64,000 nucleotides of DNA from Sulfitobacter noctilucicola (GTDB lineage Bacteria; Pseudomonadota; Alphaproteobacteria; Rhodobacterales; Rhodobacteraceae): NCBI RefSeq assembly GCF_000622385.1, contig NZ_JASD01000008.1, forward strand, positions 3,323,168 through 3,387,167. Reading direction: 5' to 3'. A program made the translations under genes and the position numbers. Shown one piece after another: positions 8,953 to 22,378 of the stretch. Numbering within the stretch: position 1 is the stretch's first letter; each line of letters opens with the position of its first letter. The notes beneath the pieces were generated by a model. The model was not told where the DNA came from. It saw only the letters and a list, made by a program, of their open reading frames with translations, and did not search any database.

Positions 8953-9561
8953 ATGAGTGAGCAATTCCTCGATAGAGTTTACGGCGCGCGGGACGAAGGC
9001 GAAACTCGCGCGCTTTATGACAAGTGGGCGGCCAGCTATGAAACGGAAGTCTCGCAGAATGGTTATGCCACGCCGGGCCGCTGCGCCAAGGCGCTTGCTG
9101 ACATAACAGCCGATCAGTCCGCACCCCTGCTTGATTTTGGGTGCGGCACAGGTCTTTCGGGGCTGGCATTAAAACTCGCAGGCTTTGAAAACATCGACGG
9201 CGTTGATCTATCGCTTGAAATGCTGGCGCAGGCGCGGTCAAAAGGCGTCTACCGCGATCTTGAGCAAGTGACGGCTGGGTTCACCCCCGCGGCAGGTGTC
9301 TATTCCAATATCGCTGCAATCGGGGTGATCGGCTCTGGTGCTGCACCGGTCGATGCCCTGGACACTTTGATGAAGGCGCTGCCGTCAGGAGGCAGGCTGG
9401 TGTTTTCCTTCAACGACCACACTTTGGAAGATCCGGTCTTTGAAGCCCGTGTGTCGGAATGGACTGACTGCGGCGCCGCGCGCCTGCTCTTTCGGGAACG
9501 CGGCGATCACTTGCCCGGACGAGATATGAAATCCATCGTCTATATCCTTGAAAAAGCGTAA
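8953..9561 (+). CDS. Class I SAM-dependent methyltransferase
   Basis: A protein of 202 residues. The SAM-binding motif LLDFGCGTGLSGLAL is near residue 58, followed by the acidic strand end VDLSLEMLAQAR. The later motif SGGRLVFSFND fits strand 5. The substrate is unknown. It starts 10 bases after trmFO and its TAA overlaps the gluQ ATG by one base, so translation is probably coupled. A role on tRNA or a small metabolite cannot be told. Confidence 0.8.
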   Translation: MSEQFLDRVYGARDEGETRALYDKWAASYETEVSQNGYATPGRCAKALADITADQSAPLLDFGCGTGLSGLALKLAGFENIDGVDLSLEMLAQARSKGVYRDLEQVTAGFTPAAGVYSNIAAIGVIGSGAAPVDALDTLMKALPSGGRLVFSFNDHTLEDPVFEARVSEWTDCGAARLLFRERGDHLPGRDMKSIVYILEKA

Positions 9562-10406
9562 TGTTTCGCACGCGGTTTGCGCCATCTCCGACAGGTCCAC
9601 TACATCTTGGCCACGCCTATTCCGCGCTGTTGGCCTATGATATGGCCGTGGCTGCTCATGGTGAGTTTCTGCTGCGCATCGAAGATATTGACCAAAGCCG
9701 ATCCCGCCCTGCGTGGGAAACCCAAATTTATGAGGACTTGAAATGGCTTGGCCTTAGCTGGCCTGAACCGGTCATGCGCCAGTCGGAACGGTTGGAAGCC
9801 TACGCTGACGCATTGGATGATCTGTGGTCGCGTGGATTACTTTATGAGTGTACGTGCCGCCGCGCCGATATTGCAGCAGCGGCCGCTGCCCCGCAGGAAG
9901 GCGCGCCGATGTTTGGCCCTGACGGGATCGTCTATCCGGGTACATGCCGGGACCAAGCAGCCAGAACCGGTCCACGCCCGAAGAATGCGGTATTGCGGCT
10001 CGATATGGCCCGCGCATTGGCCGACATGGCTGGACTTTCATTTGACGAAACAGGTGTGAATCCCGCCCATGTGAACCTTTCCGCGCAGGAAATCCTGCGC
10101 AGCGTTGGCGATGTGGTTCTGGCGCGGCGTGAGATGGGCACCTCGTATCACCTTTCCGTCGTGCTGGATGACGCTGCGCAAGGGATTACCCATGTGGTCA
10201 GGGGCGCCGACTTGTTTGAGGCAACGCAGATACACGTGGTGCTGCAATCACTGTTCCGTTTGCCGACACCAGTTTACCACCACCACCGACTTATCCGTGA
10301 CGGGAATGGCAAACGGCTTGCGAAACGGGATGACGCCCGCGCTATCGCGCTATACCGAAACGAAGGCAAAAGCGTTTCAGAAATTCGTTCCCTTACAACC
10401 GGTTGA
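9561..10406 (+). CDS. gluQ: Glutamyl-Q tRNA(Asp) synthetase
   Basis: A protein of 281 residues, a truncated glutamyl-tRNA synthetase paralogue that attaches glutamate to queuosine 34 of tRNA-Asp. The HIGH motif appears as PTGPLHLGHAYS (residue 10 on), the second motif as KRLAKRDD in place of KMSKS, and the zinc site as CTC near residue 96 with a further Cys in YPGTCRD. No anticodon-binding domain is present, as expected. Overlapping ATG/TAA with the upstream methyltransferase. Confidence 0.93.
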   Translation: MFRTRFAPSPTGPLHLGHAYSALLAYDMAVAAHGEFLLRIEDIDQSRSRPAWETQIYEDLKWLGLSWPEPVMRQSERLEAYADALDDLWSRGLLYECTCRRADIAAAAAAPQEGAPMFGPDGIVYPGTCRDQAARTGPRPKNAVLRLDMARALADMAGLSFDETGVNPAHVNLSAQEILRSVGDVVLARREMGTSYHLSVVLDDAAQGITHVVRGADLFEATQIHVVLQSLFRLPTPVYHHHRLIRDGNGKRLAKRDDARAIALYRNEGKSVSEIRSLTTG

Positions 10407-10433
10407 GAGCCATATCTCAAGTTCTAAAGAAGA

Positions 10434-10820
10434 TTAGACAGGGCTGGAAATTTCGACTACATCGCCATCCCGCACAGCGCGGTAAAAGCAATTCGGCCTT
10501 CCTGTGTGGCAGGCTGGTCCTGTTTGATTGACCAGCACCAACAGGCAATCCTCATCGCAATCGAACCGCAGCTCTACCAGCTCTTGGACATTGCCGCTGG
10601 TCTCCCCCTTGATCCAGAAAGCGGCGCGCGACCTGCTCCAATAAGTTACCTTACCACTCGAAAGGGTTTGGGCGATGCTGTCCGCGTTCATCCACGCCAG
10701 CATAAGCACATCACCGCTTGTGGCGTCCTGGGCGATGGCGGGGATCAGCCCTGCCTCGTTAAAGCGAAGGGTGGTTGGGTCAAAAGCCATCGGCGCATCT
10801 TTCTCAATTAGTTTTTGCAT
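10434..10820 (-). CDS. hisI: Phosphoribosyl-AMP cyclohydrolase
   Basis: HisI, 128 residues, opens the adenine ring of phosphoribosyl-AMP in histidine synthesis. Visible are [14 protein letters not shown], the Mg site DCDEDC and the zinc site Cys in [18 protein letters not shown]. It is a stand-alone cyclohydrolase without the HisE pyrophosphatase domain. The start may be the ATG at 10820 or an ATG ten codons later (MAFDPTTL). It is convergent with gluQ and divergent from the Fe-S scaffold gene. Confidence 0.96.
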   Translation of the reverse strand: MQKLIEKDAPMAFDPTTLRFNEAGLIPAIAQDATSGDVLMLAWMNADSIAQTLSSGKVTYWSRSRAAFWIKGETSGNVQELVELRFDCDEDCLLVLVNQTGPACHTGRPNCFYRAVRDGDVVEISSPV

Positions 10821-10868
10821 CTGCGGATGTGGGGTTTATGTAAGGTAGATCGGTGAAAGGGAACAGCG

Positions 10869-11342
10869 ATGTCAGGCGATACGGATCTCATCAAACTTTA
10901 TTCTGCGCGCATTCTGGCGCTCGCAGCCGAGATCCCGCATCTGGGCAGGCTCGACCAACCGGATGCGACTGTGAAACGCCGCTCTCCTCTGTGCGGATCT
11001 GCCGTTACTGTCGATGTGTGCGTAAAAGACGGCAAGCTGGTTGATCTCGGTCAGGACGTCAAAGCCTGTGCATTGGGACAAGCGGCAGCGGCAGTGACCG
11101 GTGGCGCAGCTCTTGGGGCCACACTGGTGCAGATCGAGAATGCCCGCGACCAACTGCGTGCGATGCTTAAATCCGGTGGCCCGGTGCCTGATGCACCTTT
11201 CGACGGTTTCGAAGTCCTGACCCCTGCTGTGGAATACAAAAACCGCCATGCGTCCATCCTGCTGAGCATAGAAGCGATCGCAGAGGCGATGGCGCAGACC
11301 ATGCAAGATGGCCTGCCTTCCGAAGCAAAAGAACAGCCCTAA
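10869..11342 (+). CDS. NifU/SufU-like Fe-S cluster assembly scaffold protein
   Basis: A protein of 157 residues with a NifU N-terminal (IscU-like) fold. Conserved elements are LYSARILALAAEIPHLGRL, SPLCGS (first ligand Cys, about residue 39) and KACALGQAAAAV (second). Where the third cluster ligand Cys is expected, the text reads KNRHASILL, so His replaces it or the ligand set differs. It lies apart from any suf operon, so its role as a working scaffold is uncertain. AAGGGAAC precedes the ATG. Confidence 0.8.
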   Translation: MSGDTDLIKLYSARILALAAEIPHLGRLDQPDATVKRRSPLCGSAVTVDVCVKDGKLVDLGQDVKACALGQAAAAVTGGAALGATLVQIENARDQLRAMLKSGGPVPDAPFDGFEVLTPAVEYKNRHASILLSIEAIAEAMAQTMQDGLPSEAKEQP

Positions 11343-11364
11343 ACAACTCCAAGAACGTCGGATG

Positions 11365-11399
11365 CAAAAAAAACGCCGCACATCCAAAAGGATGGCGGC
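11365..11399 (-). terminator. Intrinsic terminator on the minus strand
   Basis: On the minus strand a GC-rich stem (GGATG...GCGGC pairing with GCCGCCATCC around a TTTT loop) is followed by eight T residues (the A run at 11366-11373). It lies downstream of the 42-residue gene at 11541-11669 and can end transcripts from that gene and recG. It may also slow read-through from the Fe-S gene. Confidence 0.8.
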
Positions 11400-11540
11400 G
11401 CAAGGAAAGCGTTTCTCATGTGGGACCCGATCTACACCTCTGAGGTAGAACCCCGAGCCAATCCAAGACAGGCAGTATCGGACGGCAGCATCAAAGTGGG
11501 ACAGATGCGAAATGTAGCGGCATGAGAGCGCAGGCAGAAA

Positions 11541-11669
11541 TCAAACAAAAGCAGGCAGGTGCAAACCAACAACGAGCATCACTATCAGCGCTGCCGCACC
11601 GATGGCATCCTGCAACAATGTGTCCTGAGACCGTGTCGCGATGGATTTGAGTGTCTTGAACGTTGTCAT
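11541..11669 (-). CDS. Small single-pass membrane protein, 42 residues
   Basis: A reading frame of 42 codons starting at ATG 11669, with a strong ACGGAGG ribosome-binding site 7 bases before it. The product has a polar Lys/Thr-rich start (MTTFKTLKSIATRSQ), then a hydrophobic helix ending in AALIVMLVVGLHLPAFV. The expected topology is one transmembrane segment at the C-terminus. It sits 97 bases downstream of recG on the same strand, and a terminator with a T8 run follows about 140 bases later. Function is unknown. The site strength, hydrophobic profile and terminator argue for a real gene. Confidence 0.7.
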   Translation of the reverse strand: MTTFKTLKSIATRSQDTLLQDAIGAAALIVMLVVGLHLPAFV

Positions 11670-11766
11670 GTTAACCTCCGTCTTTGTTGCTTCTTTGTTC
11701 TCATTTTCTTCACGTCATGTAAAGAACTTTTTGAGAACATTTGCGAACAAAGTGAAATTCGGAATC

Positions 11767-16046
<4,280 letters not shown>

Positions 16047-16151
16047 CTAGCCGGATTTCAGACTAGACCAGTTCATGCCATAAACGCATTTGGATCAATC
16101 CATCGCCAAACTTATAAATACAATTATAAATCAGCTGCTCAGCAACCCTGC

Positions 16152-16859
16152 TCAGGCAGATGCAGCCATGGACATCACCGCAGGATCGGGATCACGCAGG
16201 ACATAGCCACGGCCCCAGACAGTCTCGATGTAGTTCTCACCGCCGGTTGCCGTGCTCAGCTTCTTGCGAAGTTTACAAATAAAGACGTCGATGATTTTGA
16301 GTTCAGGCTCATCCATACCGCCGTAGAGGTGATTAAGGAACATTTCCTTGGTCAAGGTTGTGCCCTTGCGCAAGCTGAGGAGTTCAAGCATCTGATATTC
16401 TTTGCCTGTTAGGTGAACTGCCTGATTTTCAACGCTCACGGTCTTGGCATCCAGATTGACCGCGATCTGCCCTGTTTCGATGACAGATTGTGAGTGCCCT
16501 TTCGAGCGGCGAATGATCGCGTGAATACGGGCGACCAGTTCCTCACGGTGGAAGGGTTTGGTCAGATAATCATCGGCACCGAAACCAAATCCCTTAATCT
16601 TATTCTCGGTGTCGTCAGAGCCGGAAAGGATCAGGATCGGTGTTTCAATCCGGCTGAGGCGCAGTTGGCGTAAAACTTCATGTCCGTTCATATCCGGCAG
16701 GTCGAGGTCCAGCAAAATCAGATCATAATCATAGAGTTTCGCCAGATCGATCCCCTCTTCGCCAAGGTCCGTTGCATAGACGTTCAGATTGGCATGTGTC
16801 AGCATCAATTCGATGCTGCGTGAGGTAGTGGGATCATCTTCGACAAGCAGTACACGCAT
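16152..16859 (-). CDS. ctrA: Cell-cycle response regulator CtrA
   Basis: An OmpR-type response regulator of 235 residues. The receiver holds acidic D8/D9, the phosphorylation site D51 ([11 protein letters not shown]) and the TKPF lysine; the winged helix occupies residues about 125-230 with the family text [34 protein letters not shown]. In Caulobacter CtrA blocks replication initiation and drives motility and division genes; in Rhodobacteraceae it chiefly controls motility, gene-transfer agent and related genes. The C-terminus ends in small residues (MAASA), reminiscent of the Ala-Ala ClpXP signal. The gene follows sciP on the same strand. Confidence 0.96.
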   Translation of the reverse strand: MRVLLVEDDPTTSRSIELMLTHANLNVYATDLGEEGIDLAKLYDYDLILLDLDLPDMNGHEVLRQLRLSRIETPILILSGSDDTENKIKGFGFGADDYLTKPFHREELVARIHAIIRRSKGHSQSVIETGQIAVNLDAKTVSVENQAVHLTGKEYQMLELLSLRKGTTLTKEMFLNHLYGGMDEPELKIIDVFICKLRKKLSTATGGENYIETVWGRGYVLRDPDPAVMSMAASA

Positions 16860-16914
16860 TCAGTTTCTCCGATTGGACATCATCGCCGTTGGACTGGATC
16901 GTGAACAAAAAAGG

Positions 16915-16929
16915 TTAACCACCCGTTAC
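16915..16929. promoter_or_regulatory. CtrA-box-like site upstream of ctrA
   Basis: TTAA-N7-TTAC, one mismatch from the CtrA full site TTAA-N7-TTAA, lies 56 bases before the ctrA ATG, between ctrA and sciP. Autoregulation is established for Caulobacter ctrA, so this is plausible here but unproven. Confidence 0.45.
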
Positions 16930-16956
16930 CGTAAGTGGATTAAGTACACAAACAAC

Positions 16957-17235
16957 TTAAGGTTGTCTATACCTTTGCAGGGTTGTGGCCTTCAACGCAG
17001 CCTCTCCGTGCTCCGTTACTGCACGGACCCATTCAAGAAATTCCTCTTCACTGATCGCATACCGTTCAAGCGCCTCTGCCTGACTAATCAGGCCATATAC
17101 CACCCCACGCACCACAGAGGCCTTGCGCGACGCGACCCAGCGCCGGGTGCTGGCCGGTGGCAGATCGGCCTGGCTCATCACGGTGCCGTCTGCCAGCGTG
17201 ACCGATCGGGGGCCGTCAACTTTTTTCAGATACAT
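16957..17235 (-). CDS. sciP: CtrA inhibitor SciP (DUF1153)
   Basis: A protein of 92 residues starting [14 protein letters not shown] at ATG 17235; an open extension to 17289 has no family similarity. The text [20 protein letters not shown] and the helix-turn-helix [16 protein letters not shown] are diagnostic of DUF1153/SciP, a small DNA-binding protein that in Caulobacter prevents CtrA from activating transcription. Here it lies 97 bases upstream of ctrA on the same strand, so activator and antagonist may share a transcript. Divergent from mnmA. Confidence 0.9.
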   Translation of the reverse strand: MYLKKVDGPRSVTLADGTVMSQADLPPASTRRWVASRKASVVRGVVYGLISQAEALERYAISEEEFLEWVRAVTEHGEAALKATTLQRYRQP

Positions 17236-17360
17236 CAGACAACTTTCATCACTACGCAGGTGGCACATTTGCCTTTTCGCCCTTAACACCGCATGAAGCC
17301 GCCCCTTGTGAGTATCTAAGATTTTCCTATATTCGCAGCTATCACACCCCGGAGACCGTT

Positions 17361-18503
17361 ATGCCACTTGATCAGACCCCACCGCTGAATTCGCTTGGTT
17401 TTGCCAAAGCCCCAGCCGACACGCGCGTGGTTGTTGCCATGTCCGGCGGGGTGGACAGCTCCGTGGTGGCCGCGATGTTGGCCGAGGAAGGCTATGATGT
17501 GGTGGGGGTCACCCTCCAGCTTTATGATCATGGTGCCGCGCTGGCCAAAAAGGGTGCCTGTTGTGCCGGTATCGACATCCATGATGCGCGGCGGGTGGCT
17601 GAGGATATGGGATTTCCACACTATGTGCTGGACTACGAGAATATCTTTCAGGACGCCGTGATCGACGAATTTGCCGATAGCTATCTGGGCGGTGCCACAC
17701 CTGTGCCCTGCATCCGGTGTAACGAGCGAGTGAAGTTCAAAGACCTGCTGGAAACCGCCCGTGATCTTGAGGCCGATTGCATGGCGACCGGACATTACAT
17801 CCAGCGCAAAATGGGCGAAAACGGACCAGAGTTGCACAGCGCTGCCGATGCAGGCCGGGACCAGAGCTATTTTCTGTTCTCGACGACGCACGAACAGCTA
17901 GATTACCTACGCTTCCCGCTAGGCCACCTGCCGTCAAAGGACGATACCCGTGCGCTGGCAGAAAAATACGGTCTGGGCGTCGCAATGAAGCCCGACAGTC
18001 AGGACATCTGCTTTGTGCCGAACGGGGATTACGCATCCGTCATCCGCAAGCTGCGGCCAGAGGCGGCCGATCCCGGCAATATCGTGGATACGGATGGCAA
18101 CATCCTCGCGCAGCACGAGGGGATCATTCACTACACCATTGGGCAACGTCGTGGGTTGGGTATCGGCGGACTTGCTGATCCGCTTTATGTTGTGCGTTTG
18201 GATGCGGACCGGAAAGAGGTTGTTGTCGGGCCCAAAGAGATGCTCGCTACACGGACCATTCCTGTGCGCGAAATCAATTGGCTTGGGGACGCGCCGATGA
18301 CATCACGTCCCGAATGGCCGATTGCGGTGCGCGTGCGGTCCACACGCCCGCCCCGTGATGCAATTCTGCGGCCGTTGTCAGACACCACTGCAGAGGTCGA
18401 GCTTTTGACACCGGAGGAAGGTGTGTCACCCGGGCAGGCTTGTGTGTTTTATGATCCCGAGAGCACGCGCATATTTGGCGGCGGATGGATTCACAAAGGC
18501 TGA
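17361..18503 (+). CDS. mnmA: tRNA-specific 2-thiouridylase MnmA
   Basis: MnmA, 380 residues, thiolates U34 of tRNA-Lys, Glu and Gln. The PP-loop SGGVDSS is at residues 28-34; the catalytic Cys is in [13 protein letters not shown] (about residue 116), and its partner Cys is in [19 protein letters not shown] and [10 protein letters not shown] complete the family set. The N-terminal 20 residues are an extension compared with E. coli MnmA. Convergent with lpxB, 10 bases apart. Confidence 0.97.
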   Translation: MPLDQTPPLNSLGFAKAPADTRVVVAMSGGVDSSVVAAMLAEEGYDVVGVTLQLYDHGAALAKKGACCAGIDIHDARRVAEDMGFPHYVLDYENIFQDAVIDEFADSYLGGATPVPCIRCNERVKFKDLLETARDLEADCMATGHYIQRKMGENGPELHSAADAGRDQSYFLFSTTHEQLDYLRFPLGHLPSKDDTRALAEKYGLGVAMKPDSQDICFVPNGDYASVIRKLRPEAADPGNIVDTDGNILAQHEGIIHYTIGQRRGLGIGGLADPLYVVRLDADRKEVVVGPKEMLATRTIPVREINWLGDAPMTSRPEWPIAVRVRSTRPPRDAILRPLSDTTAEVELLTPEEGVSPGQACVFYDPESTRIFGGGWIHKG

Positions 18504-18513
18504 TCGTATCTTC

Positions 18514-19671
18514 CTATTGCGCCACGCCGTTCAGGACAGCCTCAGCAGCACGCAGGCCCGGCGGTGTGCCGCCCTGCCCCAGAAGCTCCATCGTGGTCGC
18601 CATCGCTGCAAGCTGTGCAGAGGGATCTTCCAGAACCTTTAACACCTCTGCAGCGATGGGTCCGGGCCTGCAGTTGGCACCGATAAATTCGGGCACCGCG
18701 CGTGTGTCAGAAACCAGATTAACCAGCGTGACTGTGTCGACCTTGACCATACGGCCGATGATCTGCCGGCTGATCCAGTTCATGTCATAGGCGATCACCA
18801 TCGGAGTCCCGCTGGCGGCCAGTTCAAGCGACACGGTGCCCGAGGCCGCCACCGCCACGTCTGCTGCCCTAAACGCGGCGCGTTTGTCCGCAAGCGGGTC
18901 AGCCGTATCAACATCAAGCGGATTAAGCACGACTGGCGGCACCGACCAGTTCTGTACCAGCCTGCGGATCGTCCCGACGACAGGTGCCGCCGCCGGGATG
19001 ACAACGCGCATGTCGGGGCGCGCTTGCGTCAAACGCTCGACCACCTGCTGGAACACTGGACCCAAGCGTGTGACCTCACTTTGCCGCGATCCCGGCAGGA
19101 CCAGCAGCAACGGGGCGTCACCGATCTGGTGCGTTTCCCGAAACGCTTGTCCCTGTGCATGGGTGGCGACGGGTTCAGCCACCACCGGATGGCCCACAAA
19201 ATCACACCGCATACCCGCCGCTTCCATATAGGGCGGCTCGAACGGCAAAAGGGCCAGTACCTGATCCACATAACGGGACATTTTCTCGGCCCGACCGGAC
19301 CGCCACGCCCAGACGGTAGGTGCCACGTAATGCACACAACGCACAGAGCTGCGTTCTTTGACCTTTCGCGCCACACGCAACGAAAAATCGGGGCTATCGA
19401 TGGTGATCAATACATCGGGTGTCATATCAACGACAGCCGCTGCTGTCTGGTTGATGCGGGCCATCAAGGCGCGATACTTGGGCAGGATTTCGGCCAGTCC
19501 CATCACAGACAATTCGGACATGTCGAAACGGCTTTGCAGCCCCTCCGCTGTCATCAAAGGGCCACCGATACCTTGAAAAACCACATCGGACCGGAGCTGG
19601 CGCAGACCTGCCATCAAGGCACCACCAAGTTTGTCGCCCGAAGGCTCCCCCGCGAGGATGAAGACCTTCAC
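18514..19671 (-). CDS. lpxB: Lipid-A-disaccharide synthase
   Basis: LpxB, 385 residues, condenses UDP-2,3-diacylglucosamine with lipid X in lipid A synthesis (GT19). It begins (V/M)KVFILAGEPSGDKLGG at GTG 19671, which overlaps the lpxI stop as GTGA; a longer frame to 19695 overlaps lpxI more and lacks similarity. Motifs DSPDFSLRVARKVKE, HYVAPTVWAWRSGR and LPGSRQSEVTRLGP are visible. Last gene of the envelope cluster. Confidence 0.96.
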   Translation of the reverse strand: MKVFILAGEPSGDKLGGALMAGLRQLRSDVVFQGIGGPLMTAEGLQSRFDMSELSVMGLAEILPKYRALMARINQTAAAVVDMTPDVLITIDSPDFSLRVARKVKERSSVRCVHYVAPTVWAWRSGRAEKMSRYVDQVLALLPFEPPYMEAAGMRCDFVGHPVVAEPVATHAQGQAFRETHQIGDAPLLLVLPGSRQSEVTRLGPVFQQVVERLTQARPDMRVVIPAAAPVVGTIRRLVQNWSVPPVVLNPLDVDTADPLADKRAAFRAADVAVAASGTVSLELAASGTPMVIAYDMNWISRQIIGRMVKVDTVTLVNLVSDTRAVPEFIGANCRPGPIAAEVLKVLEDPSAQLAAMATTMELLGQGGTPPGLRAAEAVLNGVAQ

Positions 19672-20468
19672 GTGGTCCCCCCGCTCCGCGCCCAAAGCAC
19701 CAGTCCGAAGTCATCGGCAAGTTTCGCGCAGCGTTCGGGATCAAGAACAATCACGTCGCCAGCATCCACGATCACACCGGCAAGACCGGCAGCATGGGCA
19801 GCTTCGATAGTTGCGGGACCAATGGTCGGCATGTCAATTTCCCTGATCTGGCCGATCTTTGGTCCCTTGCATAGAATTGCACGCATTTCGCCAGCCTTGG
19901 CCGGTAGCGTTCTCAGCAAGTGGTCGGTACCGCCAAAGCTCTCAACGCCCAGAACCTGCTCCGCACCGATGACACAGGCCTGCCCGATGTCGAGCGGTGC
20001 CATGCCTGCCAGCACAGCCTCACCACGTGCGGCGTCGCGGCGCATCTGGGCATCAGGCCAAGCTGCGGAAAGCACGCCCTGCTCTGCAACCAGATCAGGC
20101 AGCAGTGTGTCTGCGCCCACGACCTCAAAGCCGGTTTGCTCGAATATCTCTTTGAGAACCTGTAGTGCGCCATTGTCGCCTGCTGCCAGAGCCTTCTGGA
20201 ACAGTGGCACGAGCGGCATCGTTTCGGCATCCAGCTTGGCCGGGTCGAGTTTAGGGCGGTCAATCGCGCCACAGAAACAAACGTGCGTGACGCCCTTCTC
20301 ACCTAAAGCCACCAACAGCGTGCCCAATGTCTCAAGCCGGAAGGTAAGGTCGGTCTCCAGATGCTCTGGCGGCACGCCTTCATAGGCGCAGATCAGTGGC
20401 GGCGTTTCCTGCGCATTTGCCACCTGCACCGGCAGGTTGCCGCGACCGGTGATCAGCGCCAGCGTCAT
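19668..20468 (-). CDS. lpxI: UDP-2,3-diacylglucosamine pyrophosphatase LpxI
   Basis: A protein of 266 residues starting [19 protein letters not shown], ending with the catalytic-domain text GVIVDAGDVIVLDPE. This is LpxI (DUF1009), the alphaproteobacterial enzyme that hydrolyses UDP-2,3-diacylglucosamine to lipid X in place of LpxH. It overlaps lpxA (ATGA) and lpxB (GTGA) by 4 bases each, so the three are translationally coupled. Confidence 0.95.
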   Translation of the reverse strand: MTLALITGRGNLPVQVANAQETPPLICAYEGVPPEHLETDLTFRLETLGTLLVALGEKGVTHVCFCGAIDRPKLDPAKLDAETMPLVPLFQKALAAGDNGALQVLKEIFEQTGFEVVGADTLLPDLVAEQGVLSAAWPDAQMRRDAARGEAVLAGMAPLDIGQACVIGAEQVLGVESFGGTDHLLRTLPAKAGEMRAILCKGPKIGQIREIDMPTIGPATIEAAHAAGLAGVIVDAGDVIVLDPERCAKLADDFGLVLWARSGGTT

Positions 20469-21247
20469 TTCGGTGTCAAGAAGTGGCGGCCGGTGTCGGC
20501 CATGACAAAATCGACGATTTCGCGCACATAGGGGCTTTCTGTTTCGTCGCCCAACCGTTGTGCACGGTCATGGAAAGTCCCTTCGCCCTGCGCCAGCATT
20601 TGAAACGCCGCTCTGAGGGCAGTGATATCGCTGCGCGCGACACCGCGGCGTTTGAGCCCCACAAGGTTAAGTCCGTCCAGATCGCCACGTGGGCCCTGTA
20701 CCAGACCGTAAGGAATGACATCGTTCGTCACCATGGTGACGGCACCGATGATCGCCCCTTTGCCAACACGAACAAACTGGTGAATGCCCGAAAGTCCGCC
20801 AATAATCACGTCGTCTTCGATGATGCAGTGACCTGCAACAGCGACGGAATTGACCACGATGACCCGATCACCGAGGATCGCGTCATGGGCAATGTGGCAT
20901 CCGGCCATGAACAAGCCGTCATCACCCACCTTGGTCAGGCCGCCACCACCTTCGGTACCGCAGTTCATTGTCACATGCTCGCGAATGCGGTTGCGCTTGC
21001 CGATCTCAAGGCGGCTCGCCTCGCCTTTAAACTTCAGATCCTGCGGAATCTCTCCGATGACGGCGAAAGGAAAGATCGCGGTTTCTTCACCGACATCCGT
21101 GATGCCGGTCACAACGACATGGCTTTTCAGCTCGACATGCGCGCGCAGGACGACATCTTTGCCTACCAGACAAAACGGCCCGACCTTTGCGGTCGGGTCG
21201 ATACGGGCACCCTCTTCAATGACCGCAGAGGGGTGAATATTGCTCAT
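20465..21247 (-). CDS. lpxA: Acyl-ACP--UDP-N-acetylglucosamine O-acyltransferase
   Basis: LpxA, 260 residues, catalyses the first step of lipid A synthesis. Hexapeptide (left-handed beta-helix) repeats run through the first 190 residues; the catalytic His is in the segment [15 protein letters not shown], and [18 protein letters not shown] marks the ruler region. A helical C-terminal domain follows. Overlaps fabZ by 4 bases (ATGA). Confidence 0.97.
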   Translation of the reverse strand: MSNIHPSAVIEEGARIDPTAKVGPFCLVGKDVVLRAHVELKSHVVVTGITDVGEETAIFPFAVIGEIPQDLKFKGEASRLEIGKRNRIREHVTMNCGTEGGGGLTKVGDDGLFMAGCHIAHDAILGDRVIVVNSVAVAGHCIIEDDVIIGGLSGIHQFVRVGKGAIIGAVTMVTNDVIPYGLVQGPRGDLDGLNLVGLKRRGVARSDITALRAAFQMLAQGEGTFHDRAQRLGDETESPYVREIVDFVMADTGRHFLTPK

Positions 21248-21717
21248 TTAGGAAGGTCCAGCATCGCCATAAATTCGGCTTCGGCCGCCATTTCGCCGTC
21301 AACAGTCGCAACACCGGAAAAGCGCCATACCTTGCCGCCCGCTTTGCCGCGTACCGTCTTGAGGTCCATCCGCAGAACGTCGCCCGGCACGACCTTACGG
21401 CGGAACTTGCAGTTATCGATGGACATGAAATAGATCAGCATTTCCTTGTCCATCTGGTCGAGCGCAACACCGATCATGACACCGGCTGTCTGCGCCATCG
21501 CTTCAACGATTGTGACGCCCGGCATGATCGGGGTGCCCGGAAAATGGCCCTGAAAATGAGGCTCGTTCATCGTGACGTTCTTGTAACCGACCGCCGATTC
21601 AGTGCCGGAGATTTCTTCTACCTTATCGACCAGCAAAAACGGGTAGCGATGCGGCAGGATGCGCTGGATCATCTGAATGTCGGCGCGTTTCAATTCGGAA
21701 GAGGCGTCTTGGCTCAT
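21244..21717 (-). CDS. fabZ: 3-hydroxyacyl-ACP dehydratase FabZ
   Basis: FabZ, 157 residues, dehydrates 3-hydroxyacyl-ACP in fatty acid elongation. The hotdog motifs [13 protein letters not shown] and the catalytic His/Glu segment [20 protein letters not shown] are intact. The ATG at 21717 gives the normal length; the open frame extending to 21789 is unlikely to be used. The fabZ-lpxA link ties fatty acid and lipid A flux, as in most Gram-negatives. Confidence 0.97.
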   Translation of the reverse strand: MSQDASSELKRADIQMIQRILPHRYPFLLVDKVEEISGTESAVGYKNVTMNEPHFQGHFPGTPIMPGVTIVEAMAQTAGVMIGVALDQMDKEMLIYFMSIDNCKFRRKVVPGDVLRMDLKTVRGKAGGKVWRFSGVATVDGEMAAEAEFMAMLDLPK

Positions 21718-21810
21718 GCGGTGTCCTTTAGATTGCAAGGCGTGCAACACGGCTATCAATTCCACGCAAACGGGGCAAGCGGTGTGCACGGTGCCTGTGC
21801 GCGTTTCAGT

Positions 21811-22374
21811 TTATTCGCCGCTGCCCAACGTTTCATCCAGCAGCGCGATGGCGTCATCGGTGATCTCGATCGCAGAAGCACTGACAAAGACCGAGCGCTG
21901 TTCAAGGATCACCGTAGCACCGGCATCGCTCATCAGTCGTTCCATAACGGGTGCCGCTGCGGCCAGAAATACTTCGCGTTCCTTCTCAAGCAGCTCATTC
22001 AATGCGCGACCCTTTGCAGCCTGCGCGGTGCGGGTCCGCTGGACTTTTTCGTCAAATTCGTTTGCGAGCGCGCGAAACTCCTCGGGTGCCATCGTCGCGC
22101 GCAAATCGGTAAGCCGCTTTTCCTCTGCCTCAAGTTCCGCTTCGATCCTGCGGTTCTCCGTCGCAATCTGCTCGCCTTGCTCTTCGACTTCGGCGGCAAC
22201 CCGCTGGCCAAAGGCGCTTTCCAGAAACAGCCGCTCTGAATCGATGGTCAGTACCGCACTGACAATGCTGCCACGCTCCAATCCCGATTGGGCGGACGTC
22301 TGCTGGGCAATGGTTGCGGACGGCTGTCCCGTCACAAAAAGGGCGGCGTAACAAAGGGTTGCGCAGGCTTTCAC
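21811..22374 (-). CDS. OmpH/Skp-family periplasmic chaperone
   Basis: A protein of about 188 residues: a signal peptide (CATLCYAALFVTG...AQQ), a short beta part containing VLTIDSERLFLESAFGQRV, then a long charged coiled coil (residues 60-145), the Skp/OmpH jellyfish-arm design that holds unfolded outer-membrane proteins. It is placed right after bamA, as in most proteobacteria. The start is uncertain: GTG 22374, 4 bases after the bamA stop, or TTG 22407 inside bamA; neither has a strong ribosome-binding site, consistent with coupling to bamA. Confidence 0.88.
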   Translation of the reverse strand: MKACATLCYAALFVTGQPSATIAQQTSAQSGLERGSIVSAVLTIDSERLFLESAFGQRVAAEVEEQGEQIATENRRIEAELEAEEKRLTDLRATMAPEEFRALANEFDEKVQRTRTAQAAKGRALNELLEKEREVFLAAAAPVMERLMSDAGATVILEQRSVFVSASAIEITDDAIALLDETLGSGE

Positions 22375-22378
22375 CGGA

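Noticed and set aside
16940..16960. TTAA-N13-TTAA as a second CtrA box before ctrA
   Set aside because: The spacing is 13 instead of 7 bases between half sites.
19024..20385. Long plus-strand open frame (453 codons) across lpxB and lpxI
   Set aside because: It is antisense to two well-identified genes, is rich in Ser/Arg/Pro with no domain likeness, and arises from the codon bias of the opposite strand.
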